Below, in pieces: positions 56,428-64,000 of a stretch of DNA of 64,000 bases; position 1 is the first letter of the stretch; every line of letters starts with the position of its first letter. The notes beneath the pieces were generated by a model. That model worked only from the letters and a program-made list of their open reading frames with translations, was not told the DNA's origin and ran no database searches. The DNA is from Vreelandella populi (GTDB lineage Bacteria; Pseudomonadota; Gammaproteobacteria; Pseudomonadales; Halomonadaceae). Location: NCBI RefSeq assembly GCF_003989825.1, contig NZ_RZHE01000004.1:1-64000 (forward strand), written 5' to 3'. Both the position numbers and the translations under genes were made by a program.

Positions 56428-57501
56428 ATGCTTCCCCCCTTAATTGCGTCTTTGACGTTGATACTGCTCGTGGCCACATTGGTAGCGCGCATCCCCTTGC
56501 GCTGGTGGTGGATCCGCTGCTTTGAATTTCCAAGGGTGCAAATGGCTATTCTTGCGCTTATTTGCGCTCTGGCAGGCCTTATATTGCTTGATTCAGGCAC
56601 TTGGCTTTCTATCACCTGGGTTTCGGCGCTAATTACTGTTGGCCTTCAATGCCGTTACATTCTGCCCTGGACACGCTTATGGCGCGTTCAGGTAAACAAA
56701 GCGGATAAAGATGCGCCTAAAGATCAGCATATAACGCTATTGATTGCTAACGTTTTAATGTCCAATCGCCAAGCGGACGGGTTAATCAACATGATCAATC
56801 AGCACCAACCGGATATCATCTTAACCCTGGAGTCGGATCAGTGGTGGCAGGACCAGCTCGATCCTCAACTTGATGAGACCTGGTGTTACAGCGCAAAGGT
56901 GCCGTTAGACAATCTTTACGGCATGCACTTATATTCACGTTTGCCTCTGAAAAATACCTCTGTCAAATGGCTAATTCAGGATGATATTCCCTCCATTCAT
57001 ACACAGGTGACGCTTGAAAGCGGCGATCACATTCGCCTTTACGCCGTTCACCCTCGCCCTCCTGCCCCAGCAGAAAGCGAGAAATCATTATGGCGTGATG
57101 CCGAGCTTCTATGGGTCGGGCAGGAAGTGCATGAGAAACCTCTCCCGACATTGGTTGCAGGCGACCTTAACGACGTCGCTTGGTCGATCACTACGCGGCT
57201 ATTCTGCAGGGTTAGCGGCATGCTGGATCCTCGGCGTGGTCGGGGCATGTTTAGCACCTTTCACGCCAAGAACCCTCTGCTGCGCTGGCCTCTTGACCAT
57301 ATCTTCGTTACCAATCATTTCACGCTAGTCAATATGCAGCGGCTTGAAGCTTTTGGATCTGACCACTTTCCCATTGTGGCCACATTCTGCTACTGCCCTG
57401 AACGTCAAGACGAACAGGAAACGCCAGATGCCAATCGCGAAGAACGCGAGGAAGCTAAGGACACTATTCAACAGGGTAAAACTGAGAAACAGGAAACCTG
57501 A
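56428..57501 (+). CDS. Membrane-anchored endonuclease/exonuclease/phosphatase family protein
   Basis: 357 residues: three N-terminal membrane helices (about 5-85) and an EEP domain (about 100-325). Metal and catalytic residues of the fold are visible: ANVL (Asn), TLESD (Glu/Asp), the YAVHPRPP His, VAGDLND, and SDHFPI near the end. EEP proteins cleave phosphodiesters of DNA, lipids or inositol phosphates; which one here is unknown. An acidic/basic tail follows (about 330-357). Start behind AGGGAG. It converges with fumC. Confidence 0.85.
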   Translation: MLPPLIASLTLILLVATLVARIPLRWWWIRCFEFPRVQMAILALICALAGLILLDSGTWLSITWVSALITVGLQCRYILPWTRLWRVQVNKADKDAPKDQHITLLIANVLMSNRQADGLINMINQHQPDIILTLESDQWWQDQLDPQLDETWCYSAKVPLDNLYGMHLYSRLPLKNTSVKWLIQDDIPSIHTQVTLESGDHIRLYAVHPRPPAPAESEKSLWRDAELLWVGQEVHEKPLPTLVAGDLNDVAWSITTRLFCRVSGMLDPRRGRGMFSTFHAKNPLLRWPLDHIFVTNHFTLVNMQRLEAFGSDHFPIVATFCYCPERQDEQETPDANREEREEAKDTIQQGKTEKQET

Positions 57502-57525
57502 GCTGGCTGTTTCTCAGCCTGCCTG

Positions 57526-58902
57526 TTACTCAGGCACTCCGCCCTGAGTCAGCACCAAGGGATCAAGCAAGCGCTCCAACGTTTCGCGGTCAAGATCAGT
57601 CTCCTCCTCGGCCACATCGATAATGGGGCGCCCGGCCTGGTACGCTTTCTTGGCGACCGCTGCTGCTGCGTTATAGCCAATGACACTATTGAGCGCGGTC
57701 ACCAGTATCGGGTTCCGAGCGAGCGGGCCTTGCAGGTTATCCTCACGAACCTTGAACGTGGCAATAGCTCGATCAGCAAGTAGGCGCGACGTATTACTCA
57801 TCAGCGTGATAGAGGTAAGCAGATTGGTCGCCACCAGTGGCAGCATGACATTGAGCTGGAAATTACCACTTTGCCCGGCCACCGTAATGGCGGTATCCAA
57901 GCCAATGACCTGGGCCGCCGCTTGAGCTGCTGATTCAGGGATCACCGGGTTGACCTTGCCCGGCATGATCGAGCTGCCCGGCTGCAGGGCTTCAAGCTCA
58001 ATTTCACCCAGCCCTGCCAGAGGTCCTGAATTCATCCAGCGCAGGTCATTGGCAATTTTCATGACGACGCAGGCCAGCCCTTTTAACTGCCCAGAGAGTT
58101 CCACAGCCGCATCCTGTGAGGAGAGGTTAGCAAAAAAGCTGTCGTTAGGGGCAAACGGCAACCCTGTCTGCTCGCTTAGCTCTTTAGCAACCTGCTCGGC
58201 AAACCCCTCAGGCGCATTGATCCCCGTACCTACCGCAGTCCCCCCCTGCGCTAAACGGCATAGCCTGATCATGGCGCTATCCAACCGTTCAATCGCCTGG
58301 CCGATTTGGCTTGACCACGCGCCTAGCTCCTGGTCCATGCGCAGCGGCATGGCATCCATCAGGTGTGTGCGCCCGGTCTTGACCACATGCTTAAGCTCAC
58401 CCGCCCGCTGGTCAATACACGCTCTTAAATGCTCCAGAGCGGGGCGTAGCGACCCATTGACCGCAATAGCGGCTGATACATGGATCGCTGTGGGAATGAC
58501 GTCATTACTTGATTGCCCCATATTGACATGATCGTTCGGCGTTACATCGACCCCTTCACGACTCGCAAGCGTAGCTAACACTTCATTGACGTTCATGTTA
58601 CTTGAAGTGCCTGACCCCGTTTGAAACACGTCAATGGGAAAATGTTCATCGTGTTCGCCGTTAATCACCTCTTGAGCGGCTTTTTGAATAGCGCGGGCTC
58701 TAGCATCATCAAGCAGCCCCAGCTGCTGATTGACACGGGCGGCGGCTAATTTAATACGCGCCACGGCATGAATAAAAGCGGCTGGCATAGGCGTATAAGA
58801 GATAGGAAAGTTATTGATCGCCCGCTGTGTTTGCGCGCCGTAAAGCGCATTGGCAGGTACGTTCAACTCACCCATGCTGTCACGTTCAATCCGAGTATCC
58901 AT
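57526..58902 (-). CDS. fumC: Fumarate hydratase class II
   Basis: Citric-acid-cycle enzyme interconverting fumarate and malate, iron-independent. 458 residues. The superfamily signature GSSIMPGKVNP (about 315-325) and the FQTGSGTSSNMNVNEV, HVNMGQSSND and KTGRTHLMDAMP blocks are intact. A near-perfect AAAGGAGG site is 7 nt before ATG. It diverges from the phasin gene; stretch 58903-59079 shows no other recognised element. Confidence 0.96.
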   Translation of the reverse strand: MDTRIERDSMGELNVPANALYGAQTQRAINNFPISYTPMPAAFIHAVARIKLAAARVNQQLGLLDDARARAIQKAAQEVINGEHDEHFPIDVFQTGSGTSSNMNVNEVLATLASREGVDVTPNDHVNMGQSSNDVIPTAIHVSAAIAVNGSLRPALEHLRACIDQRAGELKHVVKTGRTHLMDAMPLRMDQELGAWSSQIGQAIERLDSAMIRLCRLAQGGTAVGTGINAPEGFAEQVAKELSEQTGLPFAPNDSFFANLSSQDAAVELSGQLKGLACVVMKIANDLRWMNSGPLAGLGEIELEALQPGSSIMPGKVNPVIPESAAQAAAQVIGLDTAITVAGQSGNFQLNVMLPLVATNLLTSITLMSNTSRLLADRAIATFKVREDNLQGPLARNPILVTALNSVIGYNAAAAVAKKAYQAGRPIIDVAEEETDLDRETLERLLDPLVLTQGGVPE

Positions 58903-59079
58903 CTATCAACCTCCTTTAAATAGCAATCAATCTTATTTACAGATGATCACATCGGCAAGTCCATTCGCGGTAATGTCAGCTATTCAAGCTAGTCGCTCTT
59001 ATTGATCGGGTAAATAAATACGTAGTCTGCTATTTGAAATACCTTTTTATCTCTTATAAATATCTTCTTATCAAGTATG

Positions 59080-59108
59080 TTGCGGTGCACAAAAACGGCT
59101 GCTATGCT
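59080..59108 (+). promoter_or_regulatory. Candidate phasin promoter with TGC-N3-GCA repeat
   Basis: Plus-strand -35 TTGCGG (59080-59085), 17-bp spacer and extended -10 TGC-TATGCT (59100-59108). The -35 region contains TGCGGTGCA (59081-59089), an inverted TGC/GCA repeat like sites bound by the phasin repressor PhaR in other polyhydroxyalkanoate-storing bacteria. PhaR binding here is inference. The leader of about 110 nt after it shows no gene. Confidence 0.45.
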
Positions 59109-59229
59109 GCCATACAGATATACCGACTAGTCAAAATTAGCGGTAAGCGACGTGATTACCTTAAAGGCGGTGAAACGTGGCTATTAGATGCTTACTATCG
59201 AGCGCCTTGTTGCGATTCAGGAGTTTTAA

Positions 59230-59604
59230 ATGAACACTTTCAATACCAATGAAATGAACCAGCAGTTCGATAACGTTTTCATGGCCCCTGCACGTGCTTA
59301 TGCAGCGCTGACTATTGATTACGCCGAAAAGATGCTGAACGCGCAAATGGAAGCGAGTCAGGCTTATACAGATGCTGGTATTCAGCAACTGCGCCAGCTG
59401 TCCTCTGTAAAAGATCCTCAGGAACTGCGCCGCTATATGGAAGGCCAACAGCAGGTTGTTAAGCAGATGGCCGAGCGTGCAAAGGGCGATGCCGATAAAG
59501 TCGTGTCTCTTCAACAGGACTACTTTCAGAAAAGTCAGAAGCTAACACAGGAAAGTGTTAAGCAGGCTCAAACGGCTGCCAGCACAATGCGCCAGCCAGC
59601 TTAA
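59230..59604 (+). CDS. Phasin family protein
   Basis: Small (124-residue), helical, alanine- and glutamine-rich protein expected to coat polyhydroxyalkanoate granules and set their size. Pattern FMAPARAYAALTIDYAEKMLNAQMEASQAYTDAGIQQLRQLSSVKDPQELRRYMEGQQQ is phasin_2-like, with a C-terminal coiled coil and an Ala/Gln-rich tail. Good AGGAG site. It suggests the organism stores polyhydroxyalkanoate. PHA synthase genes are not in this window. Confidence 0.9.
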   Translation: MNTFNTNEMNQQFDNVFMAPARAYAALTIDYAEKMLNAQMEASQAYTDAGIQQLRQLSSVKDPQELRRYMEGQQQVVKQMAERAKGDADKVVSLQQDYFQKSQKLTQESVKQAQTAASTMRQPA

Positions 59605-59669
59605 CTTGTTAACTATATAAATATCGTATGGTCATAGGCACGCTCGCAGGTTTACCCAGCGGTCGTGCC

Positions 59670-60374
59670 TTACCAATGTAAGGCAGACTTGACGAAGGGA
59701 ATCGTTAACTTTCGCTTGGCCGAAAGCGATGCTTGGTCAAGCGTTTCAATAGCACGGCAAAGCTCTCCCAACTCCCTTGGGCCACGGTGCAGAATATAAC
59801 GCCCAACATCATCTGGCAGCTGCAATCCTCTGACATTCGCGCGCAATCTGAGTGCGGCCAGTCGATCTTCATCGTTCAAGGGATGTAGATGAAAGGTCAC
59901 TCCCCAAGTTAATCGCGAGGCAAGATCCGGCAGTGCAACGTTAAGCTGGCGAGGCGCGGCACTTGAGGCAATCACCAATTGCTTTCCTGCATCACGCAGT
60001 CGATTGAAAGCATGAAACAGCGCTTCCTCCCACCGTTTTCGCCCCACGACATACTCAAGATCATCGATAGCCACTAGGTCCAGGCGCTCAATATCTTCAA
60101 GCATGAAGGGCGGAAAATGGCCAAGATCAGTCAAGGGTAGATATAGCGCACGCTTGTCGGCATCGGAAGCCGCATGGCAGGCCGCCTGAAGCAGATGGCT
60201 TCGTCCACTACCTGGCGCCCCCCATAAATAGATAAAGGGTTCCGAATTGCTCTGGAATTGCCGGGTCAAATGTTCGACCAGTGATGCATTTGTCGCTGAA
60301 GCGTAATAGTTATTAAAGGTTGCATCATCCCGCAACCCCACTCCTAACGGCAACTGTGCCGGCATTCGGCTCAT
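59670..60374 (-). CDS. hda: DnaA regulatory inactivator Hda
   Basis: AAA+ DnaA relative that, with the sliding clamp, stimulates DnaA-ATP hydrolysis to prevent re-initiation. 234 residues; the N-terminal clamp-binding motif QLPLGV lies at 7-12. Walker A GAPGSGRS has Arg where Lys is usual, as in E. coli Hda. Walker B LVAIDDLEYV and the arginine finger region DLASRLTWG are visible. The start overlaps the AI-2E gene stop by 4 nt. Confidence 0.94.
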   Translation of the reverse strand: MSRMPAQLPLGVGLRDDATFNNYYASATNASLVEHLTRQFQSNSEPFIYLWGAPGSGRSHLLQAACHAASDADKRALYLPLTDLGHFPPFMLEDIERLDLVAIDDLEYVVGRKRWEEALFHAFNRLRDAGKQLVIASSAAPRQLNVALPDLASRLTWGVTFHLHPLNDEDRLAALRLRANVRGLQLPDDVGRYILHRGPRELGELCRAIETLDQASLSAKRKLTIPFVKSALHW

Positions 60375-61483
60375 GATGACTCCCTTTCGTCGTGACGACC
60401 TAGCCCATCATGGTGGTTTAAAGGCGTTAATGAGCGTTGTTCAGATTTATACAGCGTGCTCTGCTTGTAACGATCGTTCAGCTCCCGGAGAAGCACCATG
60501 AAAACGGCAGCCGCAGGTAATGCTAGCAGTACGCCGGTAAACCCAAATATATTGCCACCCGCTAACACTGCGAAAATAACTGCCACAGGGTGTAAACCAA
60601 TTTTATCGCCTAGGAGTTTAGGCTGCAGTATGACACTTTCCGCTGCCTGACCGATACTAAATACCACGATCACACCCAGCACTGCCCACCACGTACCGAA
60701 TTGAAATAGCGCGACAATTAGCGCAACTGCAATACCCACAATAAAGCCCAAAAAAGGCACAAAGCTGACGACTCCGGACACAAACCCGATGAGCAAACCA
60801 AAATTGAGTCCCATCAGCGTTAGCCCAGTGGCATAGATAATTCCCAGGCTTAACATGACCAGTAATTGTCCTCTTAAGAACGAGGCCAGCACTTCATCAC
60901 AACGTCTGGCCAGACGAAACGTATCATCCGCCCATTGGCGCGGCACTAGGTTTGCAATGTTACTCAGCATCCGGTTCCAGTCGAGAAGCAGATAGAAGGT
61001 CACGACGGGAATCAGTGCGATATAGGTGATCCAGGTCATGAATGCCATCCCTGAGCGCCCGATATGCCCAAGCGCCTGGGCAAGGTAGCTGCCTGCATCG
61101 CGCCAGTTCTCCACAAGCACTTCACGCACGTTGGTAATTTCGGCACGCAGATCGTAGCCAGTCCACTCCTGAACCTGGGGTGCCAGAACGGTTTCCACCC
61201 AAGTGAAAATCCCGGGCACGGCGTCACCCAACTGCTTGATCTGCTGTACTACCAGGGGTATGAAGATCAGCAGGCTTGCACTCAGCACAATCAGCAATAC
61301 CAAAAATACAAGACTTACGGCTAGCGGGCGCTTCATGCCCAGGCGTTGAAAATAGTTGGTCAACGGATCAGCCAGATATGCCAGCACCATACTGGCCACA
61401 AACGGCATAAGCACTGAGTTGAGCAGATAGATTAAACCAAGCGCTACCACCAGCAGCACAACTCCCAACCATGTGTTTCGCAT
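60371..61483 (-). CDS. AI-2E family transporter (PerM-like)
   Basis: Inner-membrane protein of the AI-2E exporter/PerM superfamily, 370 residues, about seven to eight helices with the conserved PFLGFIVGI and LLDWNRM segments and late ALPAAAVFMVLLREL. Family members act as permeases or Na+/H+ antiporters; the substrate is unknown. A strong AAGGAGAG site precedes ATG 61483. Upstream partner of hda, and divergent from purM as in Pseudomonas. Confidence 0.88.
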   Translation of the reverse strand: MRNTWLGVVLLVVALGLIYLLNSVLMPFVASMVLAYLADPLTNYFQRLGMKRPLAVSLVFLVLLIVLSASLLIFIPLVVQQIKQLGDAVPGIFTWVETVLAPQVQEWTGYDLRAEITNVREVLVENWRDAGSYLAQALGHIGRSGMAFMTWITYIALIPVVTFYLLLDWNRMLSNIANLVPRQWADDTFRLARRCDEVLASFLRGQLLVMLSLGIIYATGLTLMGLNFGLLIGFVSGVVSFVPFLGFIVGIAVALIVALFQFGTWWAVLGVIVVFSIGQAAESVILQPKLLGDKIGLHPVAVIFAVLAGGNIFGFTGVLLALPAAAVFMVLLRELNDRYKQSTLYKSEQRSLTPLNHHDGLGRHDERESS

Positions 61484-61681
61484 TATCTGACTCTCCTTCC
61501 TGGATCCATCAATCGCGGTTTACGCACTGAATAATAACAAAAGTTACCCTAACAAAGACCTTACCTGCATACCGGCGGTGCGGCTCACGTCGCTGAGTGT
61601 TACAATCCGCTGCAGTTATTGCCCAGCACTGGCCAATGCGCCAGCACTACCCGTACTGCTATAGGCTTCACAGGAACTGTC

Positions 61682-62749
61682 ATGACCGAGACTTCCACTT
61701 CTCCGGCTACCCCTTCACTCAGCTATAAGGACGCCGGTGTCGATATTGATGCCGGAAACGCCCTAGTTGACCGCATCAAACATGTTGCCAAGCGCACCAC
61801 TCGCCCTGAAGTAATGGGTGGTCTAGGCGGCTTTGGCGCCCTATGCGAGTTACCCGCTGGCTACAAGCAGCCGGTTCTGGTATCGGGTACCGACGGGGTG
61901 GGCACCAAGCTGCGCCTGGCAATGGATCTTGGCAAACATGACACCATAGGCATCGACCTGGTCGCCATGTGCGTCAATGACCTGATTGTTGCCGGCGCCG
62001 AGCCACTGTTGTTTCTTGACTACTATGCCACGGGTAAGCTGGATGTGGATATTGCCACAGACGTTGTGACCGGCATCGGCGCAGGTTGCGAGCTGGCTGG
62101 CTGCGCGCTGGTAGGTGGCGAAACGGCCGAAATGCCGGGCATGTACGAAGGCAGCGACTACGACCTTGCTGGATTTTGCGTTGGCGTCGTGGAAAAGTCT
62201 GAAATTCTAGACGGCAGCAAAGTAGGCGAAGGCGATGTTCTGCTTGGGCTGGCCTCGTCAGGCCCCCACTCCAACGGCTACTCGTTGATTCGCAAAATAC
62301 TCGAGGTCAGCAACGCCTCCTTGGATACCCAGGTGGATAACGCCCCTCTTGGCGATGCGCTGATGGCACCAACGCGTATCTACGTAAAATCTCTGCTCTC
62401 CCTGATGCGTGGTACCTCGCTTTCCGTTCATGCTCTCTCTCATATTACAGGCGGCGGACTGCTGGAGAACATCCCCCGCGTACTGCCTGACAACCTGGCG
62501 GCCCATATCGATATCAACACCTGGCAGCGCCCAGCCGTGTTCGATTGGCTTCAGGCGCAGGGTAATGTTAACGAGACCGAAATGCACCGTGTACTCAATT
62601 GCGGGATCGGCATGGTGGTTGTAGTGCCTGCTGAAGAAGCTGAGCAAACCATGGCGCATCTGCAGGCTCAGGGTGAAACGGTCTACCGTATTGGTCATAT
62701 CATCAAGCGCCAGGATGAAGCGGTCGTGCTGGAGAACCTATCAGCATGA
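61682..62749 (+). CDS. purM: Phosphoribosylformylglycinamidine cyclo-ligase
   Basis: ATP-dependent AIR synthase, fifth step of purine synthesis. 355 residues from ATG 61682 ([10 protein letters not shown], then [20 protein letters not shown]), with the glycine-rich ATP motif [12 protein letters not shown] and [11 protein letters not shown]. An AGGAA site precedes this ATG; the upstream frame to 61619 is not family-like. ATGA overlap with purN. An extended -10 (TGTTACAAT, ending 61606) may drive it. No classic PurR box seen. Confidence 0.95.
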   Translation: MTETSTSPATPSLSYKDAGVDIDAGNALVDRIKHVAKRTTRPEVMGGLGGFGALCELPAGYKQPVLVSGTDGVGTKLRLAMDLGKHDTIGIDLVAMCVNDLIVAGAEPLLFLDYYATGKLDVDIATDVVTGIGAGCELAGCALVGGETAEMPGMYEGSDYDLAGFCVGVVEKSEILDGSKVGEGDVLLGLASSGPHSNGYSLIRKILEVSNASLDTQVDNAPLGDALMAPTRIYVKSLLSLMRGTSLSVHALSHITGGGLLENIPRVLPDNLAAHIDINTWQRPAVFDWLQAQGNVNETEMHRVLNCGIGMVVVVPAEEAEQTMAHLQAQGETVYRIGHIIKRQDEAVVLENLSA

Positions 62750-63486
62750 GCGGTACCCAATACAGCGATACGATAACCGATATGGCGCCAGAGCCTGTTG
62801 GCGCTCGCCGTGTGGTGGTGCTGATTTCAGGCAGTGGCAGTAATCTTCAGGCGCTGATCGACGCGCAGTCTCATGATCGTTTAGGCGGCGAGATTGTGGC
62901 CGTTATCTCCAACGAGCCCGATGCTTACGGCTTGAAACGTGCCCACGAAGCGGGTATCGAAGCGGTTGCTCTACCCCATCGTGAATATGATAGCCGCGAT
63001 GCGTATGACGGCGCCCTGATCAAGGTTATTGAGCGTCACGAACCCGATCTGATTGTGCTGGCTGGCTTTATGCGCATTCTGACGCCGCGCTTTGTCCAAC
63101 GCTTTCTGGGCCGGATGCTTAACATTCATCCTTCCCTGCTTCCCGCCTATCAAGGGCTTAATACCCATGCGCGGGCTCTGACGGATAAGGTAACCAGCCA
63201 CGGCTGTAGCGTACACTTTGTCACTGAAGAGCTGGACGGGGGCCCGGTAGTGCTTCAAGCCGAACTCGCGGTCAGTGTCGACGATACCCAAGACACCCTC
63301 AAGGATAAGGTTCATGCCCGCGAGCACTTGATCTACCCTATCGCCGTACAGTGGTTTCTCGAAGGACGGCTTCAATACAGTGCCGAAGGCGCCAAAATGG
63401 ATGGTCACCTCCTGCCTCCCCATGGCATGCGGCTTTCGCATGAAGACGCCGCTGAAGAGCTGGATGAAAACATTGAAGAAGATTAA
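62746..63486 (+). CDS. purN: Phosphoribosylglycinamide formyltransferase
   Basis: Transfers formyl from 10-formyl-THF to GAR, third step of purine synthesis. Catalytic residues in [20 protein letters not shown] (Asn, His) and [16 protein letters not shown] (Asp). The 246 residues exceed E. coli PurN (212) by about 18 at the N-terminus and an acidic C-terminal tail ([14 protein letters not shown]). Coupled to purM by a 4-nt overlap. PurU elsewhere in the window acts on the same cofactor. Confidence 0.94.
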   Translation: MSGTQYSDTITDMAPEPVGARRVVVLISGSGSNLQALIDAQSHDRLGGEIVAVISNEPDAYGLKRAHEAGIEAVALPHREYDSRDAYDGALIKVIERHEPDLIVLAGFMRILTPRFVQRFLGRMLNIHPSLLPAYQGLNTHARALTDKVTSHGCSVHFVTEELDGGPVVLQAELAVSVDDTQDTLKDKVHAREHLIYPIAVQWFLEGRLQYSAEGAKMDGHLLPPHGMRLSHEDAAEELDENIEED

Positions 63487-63519
63487 CCCTCAAGCCTAGG
63501 TCAATCGTTAACGTCAACT

Positions 63520-63552
63520 AAAAAGCCCTACGGGAAACCGTAAGGCTTTTTA
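63520..63552. terminator. Bidirectional terminator between purN and dcd
   Basis: Stem AAAAGCC-x-TACGG/CCGTA-x-GGCTTTT (63521-63533 with 63538-63550), GAAA loop. A-runs before and T-runs after make it work on both strands, ending purMN and dcd. Confidence 0.88.
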
Positions 63553-63576
63553 GGTTATCTAAGCACGGTTGAGCAT

Positions 63577-64000
63577 TTAAGTACGCGGCAAGGTAACACC
63601 ACGCTGCCCCATGTATTTACCGCCCCGGTCTTTATATGAGGTTTCGCACACCTCATCAGATTCTAAAAACAGCATTTGCGCAACACCTTCATGGGCATAA
63701 ATCTTGGCGGGCAAATTGGTCGTGTTTGAAAATTCAAGCGTTACATGCCCTTCCCACTCCGGCTCAAGCGGCGTGACGTTAACGATAATACCGCAGCGCG
63801 CATAGGTAGATTTGCCGAGGCAGATCGTCAGTACATTACGAGGAATTCGAAAATACTCAACGGTTCTTGCAAGTGCAAATGAGTTGGGGGGAATGATGCA
63901 CACATCCCCTTTTATATCCACGAAGCTCTTGGCATCAAACGCCTTGGGATCGACGATGGCCGAGTGAATATTGGTGAACACCTTGAATTCATCAGCGCAG
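63577..64000 (-). CDS. dcd: dCTP deaminase, 5' part outside window
   Basis: Deaminates dCTP to dUTP, feeding thymidylate synthesis. Visible C-terminal 141 residues start in frame at the window edge ([14 protein letters not shown]) and include the trimeric dUTPase-like core: [29 protein letters not shown] with the catalytic region, [20 protein letters not shown], and the C-terminal [14 protein letters not shown]. The partial ORF from GTG 63981 is not the true start. A uracil-DNA glycosylase in the same window would repair uracil incorporated from dUTP. Confidence 0.95.
   Translation of the reverse strand, partial: CADEFKVFTNIHSAIVDPKAFDAKSFVDIKGDVCIIPPNSFALARTVEYFRIPRNVLTICLGKSTYARCGIIVNVTPLEPEWEGHVTLEFSNTTNLPAKIYAHEGVAQMLFLESDEVCETSYKDRGGKYMGQRGVTLPRT

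Noticed and set aside
57950..58531. 193-residue plus-strand ORF.
   Set aside because: Antisense to fumC, with no ribosome site and composition typical of a shadow frame.

Overview
The window looks like about 64 kb of chromosomal backbone from a gammaproteobacterium, most likely a member of the Halomonadaceae (Halomonas or a close relative). The basis is the 16S rRNA gene at the left edge, the Pseudomonas-like neighbourhoods (lexA/psrA/nagZ, hda/perM/purM/purN, ppsA/ppsR, pqiABC), a phasin gene (polyhydroxyalkanoate storage) and a moderate GC content. The genus call is inference because no search could be run. No prophage, insertion sequence, CRISPR array or defence island was seen.

Layout. 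13-1795: 16S rRNA on the minus strand with leader, boxA and a strong rRNA-type promoter. 1875-8717: one minus-strand operon cydA-cydB-cydD-cydC-add, a short-Q-loop (cyanide-insensitive type) bd oxidase with its assembly exporter, followed by adenine deaminase. 8922-13708: a Na+/Ca2+ exchanger diverging from pqiABC. 14013-19551: rhlE, a small unknown gene, a CynX/NimT-type MFS transporter, asparaginase, DUF2789, then a VTT membrane protein and an SRPBCC protein. 19747-22215: a tightly overlapping queuosine operon queC-queE-(two-domain QueD homologue)-ykgJ. 22229-26815: miaE followed by a 1299-residue BTAD/AAA/TPR regulator. 27345-37467: acnB, a membrane glycerophosphodiesterase, gamma-glutamyltransferase, ppsA and divergent ppsR.

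37479-44179: hypoxanthine phosphoribosyltransferase, nagZ, a signal-less YkuD protein, psrA, lexA, purU and an RNase J homologue. 44212-46036: molybdenum cofactor genes, including a moaC-moaD fusion. 46098-51206: a nucleobase salvage block (uraA, upp, ung, gpt, apt, NCS2 purine permease). 51405-55622: riboflavin synthase, then metN-metI-metQ behind an attenuator-like leader, then free methionine-(R)-sulfoxide reductase. 55627-64000: a small orphan gene, two identical tRNA-Val genes, an EEP-family protein, fumC, phasin, hda-perM, purM-purN and the 3' part of dcd.

Most genes are core metabolism. Purine and pyrimidine handling recurs (adenine deaminase, Hpt, Gpt, Apt, Upp, two NCS2 permeases, PurM, PurN, PurU, Dcd, Ung), as does peptidoglycan recycling (NagZ plus a putative cytoplasmic YkuD carboxypeptidase). 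The most unusual items are the two-domain QueD homologue whose halves carry complementary active-site residues, the unrecognised leader RNA before metN, the BTAD/cyclase-like/AAA/TPR protein downstream of miaE, the MoaC-MoaD fusion, and an RNase J in a gammaproteobacterium.
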